Shown piece by piece: positions 34,458 to 42,452 of a stretch of 64,000 nt of DNA (within the stretch, counting starts at the first letter, position 1; each line of letters starts with the position of its first letter). The position numbers and the translations under genes were made by a program. A model generated the notes under the pieces. It saw nothing but the letters and a program-made list of their open reading frames with translations, was not told the origin of the DNA and did no database searches. Source of the DNA: Desulfobacula sp. (GTDB lineage Bacteria > Desulfobacterota > Desulfobacteria > Desulfobacterales > Desulfobacteraceae); NCBI RefSeq assembly GCF_014237455.1, contig NZ_JABZFL010000004.1:17867-81866 (forward strand), written 5' to 3'.

Positions 34458-34601
34458 TCAATTTATATTAAACCGATACTTTTGGGAGTCGTTCAGTAGC
34501 CCCAAGCCCCAAGTCAATTCTGGCGGGTTGTTCGCTTTTTTGTCTTGCTTGCCAAATTTTTCAACTCTCCTTTTAAATGAACGGGATTGAATAATTTTCA
34601 T
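34458..34601 (-). pseudogene. Truncated RelE/ParE-type toxin gene
   Basis: A 47-codon frame starting 6 bases after the ParD-like antitoxin stop. The first 22 residues (MKIIQSRSFKRRVEKFGK, then QDKK) match the N-terminal helix of RelE-superfamily toxins. After that the frame reads N-P-P-E-L-T-W-G-L-G and ends, with none of the toxin beta sheet or catalytic residues. The region after the break contains a short GC-rich repeat (AGCCCCA twice). The toxin is therefore almost certainly inactive, leaving an orphan antitoxin. Confidence 0.6.
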
Positions 34602-34607
34602 TGAGTA

Positions 34608-34826
34608 CTATCCAAATTCATACTCTGATGATTCGCCTCGTTCCAGCTCTGCAAGACCGACGAGAATTTCTTTAATCATGCTGTAGGTTAAATCAGGATT
34701 TTTTTCAGCGCATTTCCCAATATATGCCCAGTGTTCAATTTGTCCAGTTAACGAACGCTTATCAATTTTACTAAATATTTTTGCTTCTTTTGCCAAATTA
34801 TCTGTAATCCTTACTGCGGTTGTCAT
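34608..34826 (-). CDS. ParD-like type II antitoxin
   Basis: A 72-residue protein of the ParD_like family. The N-terminal TTAVRITDNLAKEAK is the ribbon-helix-helix strand and first helix, then RSLTGQIEHWAYIGKCAEKN, the family's conserved Q-I-E-x-W-A-x-I-G block, and a short acidic tail. It would bind its own promoter and a RelE/ParE-type toxin. AAGGAG nine bases before the ATG is a good ribosome site. The following toxin gene is truncated, so the module has decayed. It lies directly behind the attC-like element, the usual position of a cassette gene. Confidence 0.8.
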   Translation of the reverse strand: MTTAVRITDNLAKEAKIFSKIDKRSLTGQIEHWAYIGKCAEKNPDLTYSMIKEILVGLAELERGESSEYEFG

Positions 34827-34852
34827 AATGGGTGACTCCTTGAGCTTTATTT

Positions 34853-34986
34853 ACATAACACAACAGCGCAATGAATTGCATTATGCAAAATATTGTTACA
34901 ATTTGTATTGAATCTTTCTTTGAAAGCAAACGTTGCTCTTAACCGAGCGCAGCTGTTTGCGCTCCGAGTTAAAGCGCGGGTTATGC
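34853..34986 (-). repeat. Highly structured attC-like element (possible integron cassette site)
   Basis: A 134-base non-coding element bounded by GCATAAC (34980-34986 read on the minus strand) and GTTATGT (34853-34859 on the same strand), with GCGC flanks inside both ends. Its interior contains an almost perfect hairpin: TTAACCGAGCGCA (34939-34951) against TGCGCTCCGAGTTAA (34958-34972). Outer inverted GTTA/TAAC boxes, inner imperfect palindromes and length resemble attC sites, whose consensus boxes are RYYYAAC and GTTRRRY; both boxes here depart from it at one position. Another GCATAAC (35546-35552) precedes the next gene upstream, so a gene plus this element would be one cassette. No integrase is in the window. 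A mobile inverted-repeat element is the alternative. Confidence 0.42.
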
Positions 34987-35027
34987 GATTTTTCCTATTG
35001 TATTTGTTGGTAAAATCATTTTCATAA

Positions 35028-35522
35028 TTATGATAGATGCGTGTCAACATCCTCGATGGTATTCGTAATTATTAAGGTTAAGTTTTCTGTAATTTCAAGC
35101 AGCTTCTCTTTGTACATTAAGGCGGTTAACACTTCTCCAGTTGCTTTCTGCATCTCCGATTCAAATTCCTCATATTGTTTCCTGACTTTGATTGGATAAT
35201 ATGGGAGATTTTTCGTTATAAAGTCTGTGAGTTCGCCATACGTGCTTAGCGCGTTATCCCATTTTTCTTTATACATTTTTTGTACTTCTATGTCTTTCTC
35301 ATTCTTTTTTGCGGCTGTTAAAATTAGAAGCAGGGTTGATGTGTTTGATAATTCAAGAAGGGTTGATCGTAAAGTTATAAGACGTTCTTTTAGCTCTTTC
35401 TGTGAATTCCTCTTATCTTGCCACCATTCTTTTAAAATTTCATTCAACGCAGTTTTAAAAAACACCAAGAGAACCAATATGATGTTTAGAATTACGCTGA
35501 TGATGGTTATAGTGTTTTGCAT
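35028..35522 (-). CDS. Unknown single-pass membrane protein with helical cytoplasmic domain
   Basis: A 164-residue protein that I cannot assign to a family. Residues 4-24 (TITIISVILNIILVLLVFF) form one transmembrane helix; the rest is predicted helical and charged (KEWWQDKRNSQKELKERL, then ALSTYGELTDFITKNL), likely a cytoplasmic helical bundle. It lies between GCATAAC boxes, 23 bases downstream of one and followed by the attC-like element, in the position of an integron cassette gene. Such small membrane proteins are common in cassettes, and some act in phage defence, but nothing in the sequence shows this. Confidence 0.6.
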   Translation of the reverse strand: MQNTITIISVILNIILVLLVFFKTALNEILKEWWQDKRNSQKELKERLITLRSTLLELSNTSTLLLILTAAKKNEKDIEVQKMYKEKWDNALSTYGELTDFITKNLPYYPIKVRKQYEEFESEMQKATGEVLTALMYKEKLLEITENLTLIITNTIEDVDTHLS

Positions 35523-35743
35523 AAACTTATCTCATTGAATGCTTCGCATAACGTATTGTATTAACCATAAAAACTGCATATTAACCCTATATATTTTCTT
35601 TATAATTATGATATTAAAGCATCTAATACAATTTTAAGGCAATTCGTTAAAACTAATTATATTCTGGCATACAAGAAAAAACATGTAAAGTAATATCCGA
35701 CATAAATCCTGCACAAAAACAGTCCTGATACAGGAATGAATTT

Positions 35744-36715
35744 TTAAGCTGCCGTTGCAATAAAAATAGCCCGGACAGGTGCAGGATATCCTTCTACGGT
35801 TTTATCGGGATCGGTGGGGTCAAGAAAATCTTCTAAGGTTTCCGTATGAATCCATCTGGTTTTTCTCTGCTCTTTAAAAGATGTTTTTGTGACATCCACA
35901 CATCTGATGTTTGTAAAACCTGCCCGTAAAAGCCAGGATTCCATTGCCAGAAAATCCGGGATAAAAAAAATATTTCGCATTTTTGCATACCGGTCTTTCG
36001 GAAAAAGGCAGATGTTTAATTTTGAATCAATAATAAGATTTTCAAGAATGAGTTGACCGCCGGGCTTCATGGAATCACAAATATCCTTGAGCATCTGGAC
36101 CGGTGATTTTCGATGATACAGAACTCCCATACAAAATACCCTGTCAAAATATTTATCCATTTTTGGCAAATGATCATGGGCAACCGGAAGGCAGAAAACA
36201 TTATCCTGTCGTAAAAATTTTTGTATGGTGAGATATTGAAAATAAAATGAACTTTGAGGTTCCACGCCCAATACCATCAACGGATTATGGGCTGCCATTT
36301 TAAACATGTAATACCCGTTGCTGGAACCGATATCTAAAATTTTCCGCCCTTTAAGACTGCCGATGTGAGGAATCAGTCTTTCCCATTTCATCCATGACTG
36401 CCACTCTGAATCAATCTGAATCCCGAAAAGGTTGAACGGCCCTTTTCGCCAAGGACAAAGCTGTTCAAGCTTATCCATTAACAAGTGGTGTTCCTGTTGT
36501 GTCAGATCTGATTTATCCCCAATGGTGACGGCACGGCTTTCAAGGTCTATAATTGAAGGAACAAAGTCGGGCAGACTTTCAAGAATTTTTTTAAATTTTA
36601 GAAAATTACCTTTGGCATGATCCAGAAACGCTCTTTTCTCTTTTACAAGTGTTTCAAACTCATCGTAGCAATGGTCTATTTTCAGGGTATGCTGTTGTTG
36701 AAGAAGTTTTTCCAT
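35744..36715 (-). CDS. cmoB: tRNA U34 carboxymethyltransferase
   Basis: A 323-residue SAM-dependent-fold enzyme that transfers the carboxymethyl group of carboxy-SAM to 5-hydroxyuridine at the wobble position of tRNAs, giving cmo5U. LCPWRKGPFNLFGIQIDSEW is the characteristic CmoB segment; GRKILDIGSSNGYYMFKM is the SAM-binding loop, and VFCMGVLYHRKSP and LILENLIID follow. It is 20 bases after cmoA on the same strand, the usual pair. The target tRNAs read four-fold degenerate codons. Confidence 0.95.
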   Translation of the reverse strand: MEKLLQQQHTLKIDHCYDEFETLVKEKRAFLDHAKGNFLKFKKILESLPDFVPSIIDLESRAVTIGDKSDLTQQEHHLLMDKLEQLCPWRKGPFNLFGIQIDSEWQSWMKWERLIPHIGSLKGRKILDIGSSNGYYMFKMAAHNPLMVLGVEPQSSFYFQYLTIQKFLRQDNVFCLPVAHDHLPKMDKYFDRVFCMGVLYHRKSPVQMLKDICDSMKPGGQLILENLIIDSKLNICLFPKDRYAKMRNIFFIPDFLAMESWLLRAGFTNIRCVDVTKTSFKEQRKTRWIHTETLEDFLDPTDPDKTVEGYPAPVRAIFIATAA

Positions 36716-36735
36716 TTTACGTGTGACCTTTATGG

Positions 36736-37464
36736 TTATTTTTTTATCGCAATCATTGAGGCAAAATTAAACCATTTAAGCCAGACATCAAATGTTGTAA
36801 ACCCGGCATTTAAGATTCTGTTTTTATGAGTTTCAATGGTATCCGGGATGAGGACTTTATCAAGGGCATCCCTTTTCTGGCTGATCTCAAGCTGGGAATA
36901 CCCATTTTCAACTTTGAATGTTTTATAAAATTTTGTTTGAAGATCATCCAGCACCTTTGATGCATGAATGGTTTTTTCCGTTAAAAGAAGGATGCCGTTT
37001 GAATTCATCCCCTGATAAATTTTTTTTATGAGATCATCGCGTTTCCCTGTATCCAGAAACTGCAGGGTCAGGTTGATTAAAACCACTGATGCATTTTTAA
37101 TTTGAATATCTTCTAACAACCCGCAGACAAGGTCAACCTGTGGTGTATTATCATGTTTCTCAAGTCGCTTTGAATACTTTTCAATCATTGGTTTGGAGCT
37201 GTCCACAGCGACCATGGAGACTGTTCCTTCCTTTAATTGATTCAGGATCAGCATCCCAAGATTTCCATGGGAACAGCCCAGATCGTAAATACGACTGCCC
37301 TCCTGGTAATATTTGGCGGTAAGCTGGGATTGCCGCTGAATGGTTTCAGCATAAAACGGTACCGATCGATTCAGCATATCATCAAATACCCCGGCCACCT
37401 CTTCATTAAATTCAAAGGGGTTGACTCTGAGCTTTTTGTCTGCAAATACCTTGTCTTTCTCCAT
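36736..37464 (-). CDS. cmoA: Carboxy-S-adenosyl-L-methionine synthase
   Basis: A 242-residue protein that makes carboxy-SAM from SAM and prephenate, the donor for CmoB. FEFNEEVAGVFDDMLNRSVP is the conserved N-terminal substrate region, GSRIYDLGCSHGNLGMLI the nucleotide loop, and VLINLTLQFL with TEKTIHAS the later family blocks. It is the first gene of cmoA-cmoB and is divergent from larB, with little more than 100 bases between the starts for both promoters. Confidence 0.95.
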   Translation of the reverse strand: MEKDKVFADKKLRVNPFEFNEEVAGVFDDMLNRSVPFYAETIQRQSQLTAKYYQEGSRIYDLGCSHGNLGMLILNQLKEGTVSMVAVDSSKPMIEKYSKRLEKHDNTPQVDLVCGLLEDIQIKNASVVLINLTLQFLDTGKRDDLIKKIYQGMNSNGILLLTEKTIHASKVLDDLQTKFYKTFKVENGYSQLEISQKRDALDKVLIPDTIETHKNRILNAGFTTFDVWLKWFNFASMIAIKK

Positions 37465-37553
37465 TTTTTTACCCGCAAAATAATTATTTTTTTAAACTTT
37501 TATAATATTTAGTGAAGAAGTGCAAGAATGCCTGAAATCCATTTTACTTTTCC

Positions 37554-37583
37554 TTGACTCAAATCCTTTCATAATGCTATCTA
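37554..37583 (+). promoter_or_regulatory. Promoter of larB, nearly leaderless
   Basis: TTGACT (37554-37559), an 18-base spacer and TATCTA (37578-37583). The expected transcription start is about 37590, next to the preferred larB ATG at 37592. No ribosome site lies between, so the message would have almost no leader, as proposed for birA. Confidence 0.45.
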
Positions 37584-37591
37584 ATTTGGTT

Positions 37592-38347
37592 ATGAACCAA
37601 GACAATCTGACCAAAATTTTATCCCGGGTGGCAAAGGGGTCCTTATCTGTAGAAGATGCTCAAAAACAGCTTAAGCATATCTCTTTTGAAAATATTGATT
37701 TTGCACAGATAGATCATCACAGGTCTTTACGGAAGGGGTTTCCCGAAGTGATTTTCGGACAGGGGAAAACCAGTGAACAAATCATCGGTATCATGGAAAA
37801 AATGATCGTCCATGAGGATGTCATTCTTGTGACCCGCCTTGAAAAAGAAAAAGCACAAAAAATAACGTCAGTGTTTCAAAATGCGGAATATTTTAAAGAT
37901 GCAAACCTCTTATGGCTAAAAAAGAATGAACCCGAAATCACCGGTTTTGGAAAAATCCTTGTAATTTCTGCCGGAACATCCGACATCCCTGTGGCAAAAG
38001 AAGCTTTTTTAACGGCCCAGGCCATGGGAAATGAAGTGGAGTCTGTCTTTGACGTTGGCGTGGCCGGTATTCACCGGCTTTTTGCGCATCAGGAACAAAT
38101 TATGAGTGCTGCGGTCATCATTGTTGTTGCCGGAATGGAAGGTGCGCTGCCCAGTGTGGTGGCTGGAATGGTCAAAGCTCCTGTCATTGCTGTTCCTACA
38201 AGCATTGGGTATGGGGCAAGTTTCAAAGGAATGACCGCCCTTTTAGGAATGCTCAATTCGTGCAGTTCAAATATTGCCGTAGTCAATATCGATAATGGCT
38301 TTGGGGCGGGGTTTATGGCCTCTTCCATCAATCATGTATCGGTTTAA
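37592..38347 (+). CDS. larB: Nickel-pincer cofactor biosynthesis protein LarB
   Basis: A 251-residue LarB, the pyridinium carboxylase that converts nicotinic acid adenine dinucleotide to the dicarboxylate precursor of the Ni-pincer nucleotide used by lactate racemase and related enzymes. The N-terminus NLTKILSRVAKGSLSVEDA, then PEVIFGQGKTSEQI, and the AIR-carboxylase-like C-terminal half (ILVISAGTSDIPVAKEA, GMEGALPSVVAGMVKAPVIA, PTSIGYGASF) define it. The frame extends up to a GTG at 37520, but that lies upstream of the promoter, and the ATG at 37592 gives the normal length. larC, larE and larA are not in the window. Confidence 0.9.
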   Translation: MNQDNLTKILSRVAKGSLSVEDAQKQLKHISFENIDFAQIDHHRSLRKGFPEVIFGQGKTSEQIIGIMEKMIVHEDVILVTRLEKEKAQKITSVFQNAEYFKDANLLWLKKNEPEITGFGKILVISAGTSDIPVAKEAFLTAQAMGNEVESVFDVGVAGIHRLFAHQEQIMSAAVIIVVAGMEGALPSVVAGMVKAPVIAVPTSIGYGASFKGMTALLGMLNSCSSNIAVVNIDNGFGAGFMASSINHVSV

Positions 38348-38380
38348 AGAATAAAACTTTGGTGAAATGAAATTTTTTTC

Positions 38381-38409
38381 TTGACTTAAATAAAATTTAT
38401 ATATAATAA
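38381..38409 (+). promoter_or_regulatory. Promoter of the ilv-cim-leu operon
   Basis: TTGACT (38381-38386) with a 17-base spacer to TAATAA (38404-38409); a TATAAT overlaps at 38402-38407 with shorter spacing. Transcription would begin around 38415, shortly before the leader peptide ATG at 38435. Confidence 0.7.
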
Positions 38410-38434
38410 AACTTATTTAAGTAGAGTAAAAATT

Positions 38435-38518
38435 ATGAATACAAATATTATTAACAACCTACTAGTCCTTATTATCGTGGAGGTCATTATTATTACCTCC
38501 AGGCGACGGGGCTCTTAG
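38435..38518 (+). CDS. Leader peptide of the ilv operon attenuator
   Basis: A 27-codon reading frame ending in TAG. It reads M-N-T-N-I-I-N-N-L-L-V-L-I-I-V-E-V-I-I-I and ends T-S-R-R-R-G-S, so 14 of 27 residues are Ile, Leu or Val: the three end products of the operon that follows. It lies just after the promoter and before an overlapping set of hairpins and a terminator. Ribosome stalling at the Ile/Val codons would free the antiterminator. It has no other likely function. Confidence 0.85.
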   Translation: MNTNIINNLLVLIIVEVIIITSRRRGS

Positions 38519-38584
38519 TGGCATAAACCTTAAATCAATTTTAAAAGCCGTTATCAGCCCCAGGGGGGCAGATAGCGGCTTTTT
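38478..38584 (+). terminator. Transcription attenuator of the ilvBN-cimA-leuA operon
   Basis: Three structures can be drawn. A pause hairpin TGGAGGT/ACCTCCA (38478-38501) lies inside the leader peptide frame. GGGGCT near the end of the leader frame can pair with AGCCCC of the terminator's left arm, giving an antiterminator. The terminator itself runs from 38533 to 38584: AAAAGCCG-TATC-GCCCC arm, AGG loop, GGGGC-GATA-CGGC arm and TTTTT. Stalling on Ile/Val codons favours the antiterminator; smooth translation favours termination. Confidence 0.82.
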
Positions 38585-38603
38585 CAGTTTGGAGACAGAC
38601 AAA

Positions 38604-40295
38604 ATGAAACTTACAGGTGCCCAGATTCTTATCAAAATGATTAAGGCAGAAGGAATTGACACAATTTTCGGATATCCGGGCGGTGCTGTCATTGATATTT
38701 ATGATGCGCTTGCAAAGGACAATGGCCTTCGTCACATCCTTGTCCGTCATGAACAGGGTGCTGTCCATGCAGCCGATGGTTATGCAAGGGCGAATAATTC
38801 TGTTGGCGTTGCACTTGTCACTTCCGGCCCCGGAGCCACCAACACGGTGACAGGAATTGCATCAGCCCACTCAGACTCCATCCCGGTTGTTGTGTTTACA
38901 GGTCAGGTCCCAACGGCACTGATCGGAAATGATGCATTCCAGGAAGTGGATATCGTGGGCATCACGAGGCCCTGCACCAAACACAATTACCTTGTAAAAA
39001 ATATGGATAAACTGGCGTCTACCATTAAAGAAGCATTTCATCTGGCAAGATCGGGAAGACCCGGCCCTGTTCTCGTTGACCTGCCAAAGGATATTCAGAA
39101 TACCCAGGTTGATTTCAAAGAACCAAAAACAATCTCTTTGAAATCCTACAAACCCAATTATAAACCCAATAAAAAACAGCTCCATAAAGTGGTTGATCTG
39201 ATCCGGCAGGCCAAAAGACCGGTTATTTTTGCCGGAGGTGGTGTTATCCTCTCCCGGGCATCTGCCGACATCACCCGTCTTGCAAAAATAGCAGATATTC
39301 CTGTCACTGCATCCTTGATGGGCCTGGGGGCATTCCCGGGGTCAGATCCCCTGTGGCTGGGAATGCTGGGCATGCACGGCACCTATCGGGCCAATATGAG
39401 CATTGGCCATTGCGATCTTATGATTGCCGCAGGTGTCCGCTTTGATGACAGGGTTACCGGAAATATTGAAAAATTTGCACCTGAAGCCAAAATTGTTCAG
39501 ATTGATATCGATCCCACCTCTATCCATAAAAATATCGAGGTCCAGTGCCCCGTCGTGGGGGATTGCAAAGCTGCCTTAAAAGGAATCATTCAATTGATGG
39601 AAGGCAAAAACCCGGAAAATTTTAAAAATGGCCGCAGGGAATGGCTTGAACAGATCGAAGAATGGAAGAGTACAACCCCGCTAAAATATGAGCAGGATAA
39701 TGTTGTGATCAAACCTCAATTTGTCATAGAAAAACTCTATGAACTGACAAAAGGTGATGCCATTATCACAACTGAAGTCGGGCAAAATCAGATGTGGGCG
39801 GCACAGTATTATCACTTTAACAAGCCCAATCATTTTATTACATCCGGGGGGCTGGGTGTCATGGGTTTTGGATTGCCTGCTGCCATTGGAGCCAAAGCCG
39901 CCTGCCCTGACAAGCTGGTGGTTGATGTTGCAGGAGACGGGTCCATCCAGATGAATATCCAGGAATTAATGACGGCTATTGAATCAAAGATAGATGTTAA
40001 AATAGTAATCCTTAACAATAAATATCTGGGCATGGTGAGACAATGGCAGGAACTATTCTATGAGAAAGTCTACTCTTCCACCAATATGGAGAATGCCCCT
40101 GATTTTGTAAAACTGGCTGAGGCTTACGGTGCAAAAGGGTTAAGATGCACCCGGCCCGATGAAGTGGAATCCACTCTGTCAGAAGGCCTTAACTATGAAG
40201 GAACGGTTATCATGGAATTTGCCGTGGACAGGGAAGAATCCGTCTATCCCATGGTTCCGGCCGGTGGTGCAATCACGGAAATGCTTCTGGTTTAA
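38604..40295 (+). CDS. ilvB: Acetolactate synthase large (catalytic) subunit
   Basis: A 563-residue thiamine-diphosphate enzyme that makes acetolactate or acetohydroxybutyrate, the first common step to valine, leucine and isoleucine. FGYPGGAVIDIYDAL and VRHEQGAVHAADGYAR (catalytic Glu) open the PYR domain; GPGATNTVTGIASAHSDSIP follows, the central FAD-type domain has DDRVTGNIEKFAPEA, and GDGSIQMNIQELMTA with NNKYLGMVRQWQ binds ThDP-Mg. GGAG nine bases before the ATG fixes the start; the in-frame TTG at 38589 is not needed. The operon continues with ilvN, cimA and leuA. Confidence 0.95.
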   Translation: MKLTGAQILIKMIKAEGIDTIFGYPGGAVIDIYDALAKDNGLRHILVRHEQGAVHAADGYARANNSVGVALVTSGPGATNTVTGIASAHSDSIPVVVFTGQVPTALIGNDAFQEVDIVGITRPCTKHNYLVKNMDKLASTIKEAFHLARSGRPGPVLVDLPKDIQNTQVDFKEPKTISLKSYKPNYKPNKKQLHKVVDLIRQAKRPVIFAGGGVILSRASADITRLAKIADIPVTASLMGLGAFPGSDPLWLGMLGMHGTYRANMSIGHCDLMIAAGVRFDDRVTGNIEKFAPEAKIVQIDIDPTSIHKNIEVQCPVVGDCKAALKGIIQLMEGKNPENFKNGRREWLEQIEEWKSTTPLKYEQDNVVIKPQFVIEKLYELTKGDAIITTEVGQNQMWAAQYYHFNKPNHFITSGGLGVMGFGLPAAIGAKAACPDKLVVDVAGDGSIQMNIQELMTAIESKIDVKIVILNNKYLGMVRQWQELFYEKVYSSTNMENAPDFVKLAEAYGAKGLRCTRPDEVESTLSEGLNYEGTVIMEFAVDREESVYPMVPAGGAITEMLLV

Positions 40296-40319
40296 TTTAA
40301 AATCTTAAAAAGGATGTGT

Positions 40320-40817
40320 ATGATGAAAACAAACAGCTACCTGCTTTCCATCCTCGTAGATGATGAACCAGGCGTTCTTTCAAGGATTGCAGGCCTTTTT
40401 TCAGGACGGGGGTTTAACATTGACAGCTTGAGTGTGGCAAGCACGGCAGAGCCTGATGTATCAAGAATTACCATGGTAACCAAGTGTGAACCCCATATCA
40501 TTGAACAGATAAAAAAACAGCTTCACAAGCTGATCAATGTCATTACGGTAAATGATCTGACAGATAAAAAATATGTTCAGCGGCAGCTGGCATTAATCAA
40601 GGTAAATGCAAAATCTGAAAAAAAAGCAGACATATTAAGAATTGTCGATATTTTCAGATGTAAGATCGTTGATGTGGGTCTTTCCCACTACACCATAGAA
40701 GTTTCCGGAGACAGTGAAAAACATGATGCGATTGTCTCATTATTAAAACCCATGGGGATCATTGAAACAGCCTCCACAGGTTCCATAGCTCTGGCAAGGG
40801 AAAATGGGAAGCATTAA
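40320..40817 (+). CDS. ilvN: Acetolactate synthase small (regulatory) subunit
   Basis: A 165-residue regulatory subunit (IlvN/IlvH type). Its N-terminal ACT domain starts LSILVDDEPGVLSRIAGLFS followed by GRGFNIDSL, which binds the feedback inhibitor valine. The C-terminal domain (ALIKVNAKSEKKADILRIVD, then ALARE) activates the large subunit. AAAAGGA lies before three possible ATGs (40314, 40320, 40323), and spacing favours the second or third. It is 25 bases after ilvB. Confidence 0.93.
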   Translation: MMKTNSYLLSILVDDEPGVLSRIAGLFSGRGFNIDSLSVASTAEPDVSRITMVTKCEPHIIEQIKKQLHKLINVITVNDLTDKKYVQRQLALIKVNAKSEKKADILRIVDIFRCKIVDVGLSHYTIEVSGDSEKHDAIVSLLKPMGIIETASTGSIALARENGKH

Positions 40818-40855
40818 TTTAATTAACAGGTAAAAACCGATAAACAGGACCAACA

Positions 40856-42451
40856 ATGGAAAAATCACTTTTATACGATACCACGCTAAGGGATGGCATG
40901 CAGGGAGAAAACATCTTCTTCTCCCCTGAAGACAAGGTAAAAATAGCCAGACGTCTTGATGAAGCAGGCATCCATTATATTGAAGGCGGATGGCCCGGAT
41001 CAAACCCGGGCGCCCAGCATTTTTTCGAAATGGCAAAAGATATGGAATTCAAAAATGCCAAAATAGCCGCTTTCGGTGCCACCCGGCATCAGGGAAAAAC
41101 CTGCGATCAGGATGCCAACATCCAGGCACTATTAAACAGTGAAGCCCCTGTGATTACCATCTTCGGGAAATCCTGGGATCTCCATGTCGAGTCCATCATG
41201 CAGAATACGAAAAAAGAGAATCTTGCCATGATCAAGGAAAGCATTTCCTATCTCTTAAGCCGTGGCCGGGAAGTCCTCTATGATGCCGAACATTTCTTTG
41301 ACGGGTATAAGGCCAACCCGGACTATGCCTTAAAAACCCTTGAGGCAGCGGTTGAGGGAGGGACAAAATGCCTGGTCCTCTGCGACACCAATGGCGGATC
41401 CATGCCTTGTGAGATTGATACCATTACCAGAAAAGCGCTTGACTATTTCAAGGAAAATTCTGTGCCGGATCTTATCTTCGGCATACACACCCACAATGAC
41501 TGCGCCATGGCTGTGGCCAATTCAATCACAGCGGTTCATGCAGGCGTTACAATGGTTCAGGGAACCATTAACGGTTATGGCGAGCGGTGCGGCAATGCAG
41601 ATCTGACCGCCATTATCCCTATCCTGGCCCTGAAAATGGGCCGGGATTGTATCAGCCACGAAAACCTTGAAAAACTGCGGAACCTCTCACGGTTTATTTC
41701 TGAAACTGCCAATGTGCCGCCTGTTAATTCGAGGCCCTTTGTCGGTAAGAGTGCTTTTGCCCATAAAGGCGGAGTTCATGTGAGCGCTATTATGAAAAAC
41801 CCCAAGGCCTATGAACATATTTCTCCGGAACTTGTCGGAAACAAACGACGTGTCATTGTTTCCGAACAGTCCGGCAAGAGTAATATCAAATACAAAGCCA
41901 AAGAACTCGGGGTTGATCTGGGTAAGAATGGTAACATTGAGCACCAGATCGTATCCAGCATCAAGGAACTTGAAGATTACGGATTTGAATTTGATGCAGC
42001 TGAGGGCTCTTTAAAACTCATCATGGAAAAACTAACCGATCAGTTTGTCCCCCATTTTGAGCTGGAGTCCTTCAGGGTAGTGATTGAAAAAGACAAGGAA
42101 CGCCCCTGCTACTCCCATGCCATGATCAAAATCAGGGTAGACAATAAGACTGAAATTACTTCTGCTGAAGGTGACGGGCCTGTCAGTGCTTTGGATAATG
42201 CATTAAGAAAGGCGCTGACCACCATGTTCCCAAAAATCAATGACATGCATCTGGTTGACTTTAAGGTCCGTGTCATTGACGGAATGGATGGAACCGATGC
42301 AAAAGTACGTGTTCTGATTGAATCACGGGATGAAAACAATATTTTTTCAACCATCGGTGTTTCAGAAGACATTATAGAAGCAAGCTGGCAGGCACTGGCC
42401 GACAGTTTTCAATATAAACTCTCATTAGACAATAAAAACAAGGCAAAATAA
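40856..42451 (+). CDS. cimA: (R)-citramalate synthase
   Basis: A 531-residue enzyme of the DRE-TIM metallolyase family that condenses acetyl-CoA with pyruvate to citramalate, the threonine-independent route to 2-oxobutyrate and isoleucine. LYDTTLRDGMQGENIFFSPE has the D-T-T-L-R-D motif; GGWPGSNPGAQHFFE and LYDAEHFFDGYK are typical for CimA rather than LeuA, and GIHTHNDCAMAVANS binds the metal. The C-terminal LeuA-dimer domain (about residues 390-530) is the feedback-regulated part. It precedes leuA by a single base, and together with ilvBN shows that isoleucine precursors are made from pyruvate here. Confidence 0.94.
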   Translation: MEKSLLYDTTLRDGMQGENIFFSPEDKVKIARRLDEAGIHYIEGGWPGSNPGAQHFFEMAKDMEFKNAKIAAFGATRHQGKTCDQDANIQALLNSEAPVITIFGKSWDLHVESIMQNTKKENLAMIKESISYLLSRGREVLYDAEHFFDGYKANPDYALKTLEAAVEGGTKCLVLCDTNGGSMPCEIDTITRKALDYFKENSVPDLIFGIHTHNDCAMAVANSITAVHAGVTMVQGTINGYGERCGNADLTAIIPILALKMGRDCISHENLEKLRNLSRFISETANVPPVNSRPFVGKSAFAHKGGVHVSAIMKNPKAYEHISPELVGNKRRVIVSEQSGKSNIKYKAKELGVDLGKNGNIEHQIVSSIKELEDYGFEFDAAEGSLKLIMEKLTDQFVPHFELESFRVVIEKDKERPCYSHAMIKIRVDNKTEITSAEGDGPVSALDNALRKALTTMFPKINDMHLVDFKVRVIDGMDGTDAKVRVLIESRDENNIFSTIGVSEDIIEASWQALADSFQYKLSLDNKNKAK

Positions 42452-42452
42452 A

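Noticed and set aside
34921..34980. Strong hairpin read as a rho-independent terminator
   Set aside because: No T tract follows on either strand; it fits better as the interior of the attC-like element.
34847..35050. 67-codon minus-strand frame across the attC-like element
   Set aside because: It consists of palindromic non-coding sequence and lacks a ribosome site.
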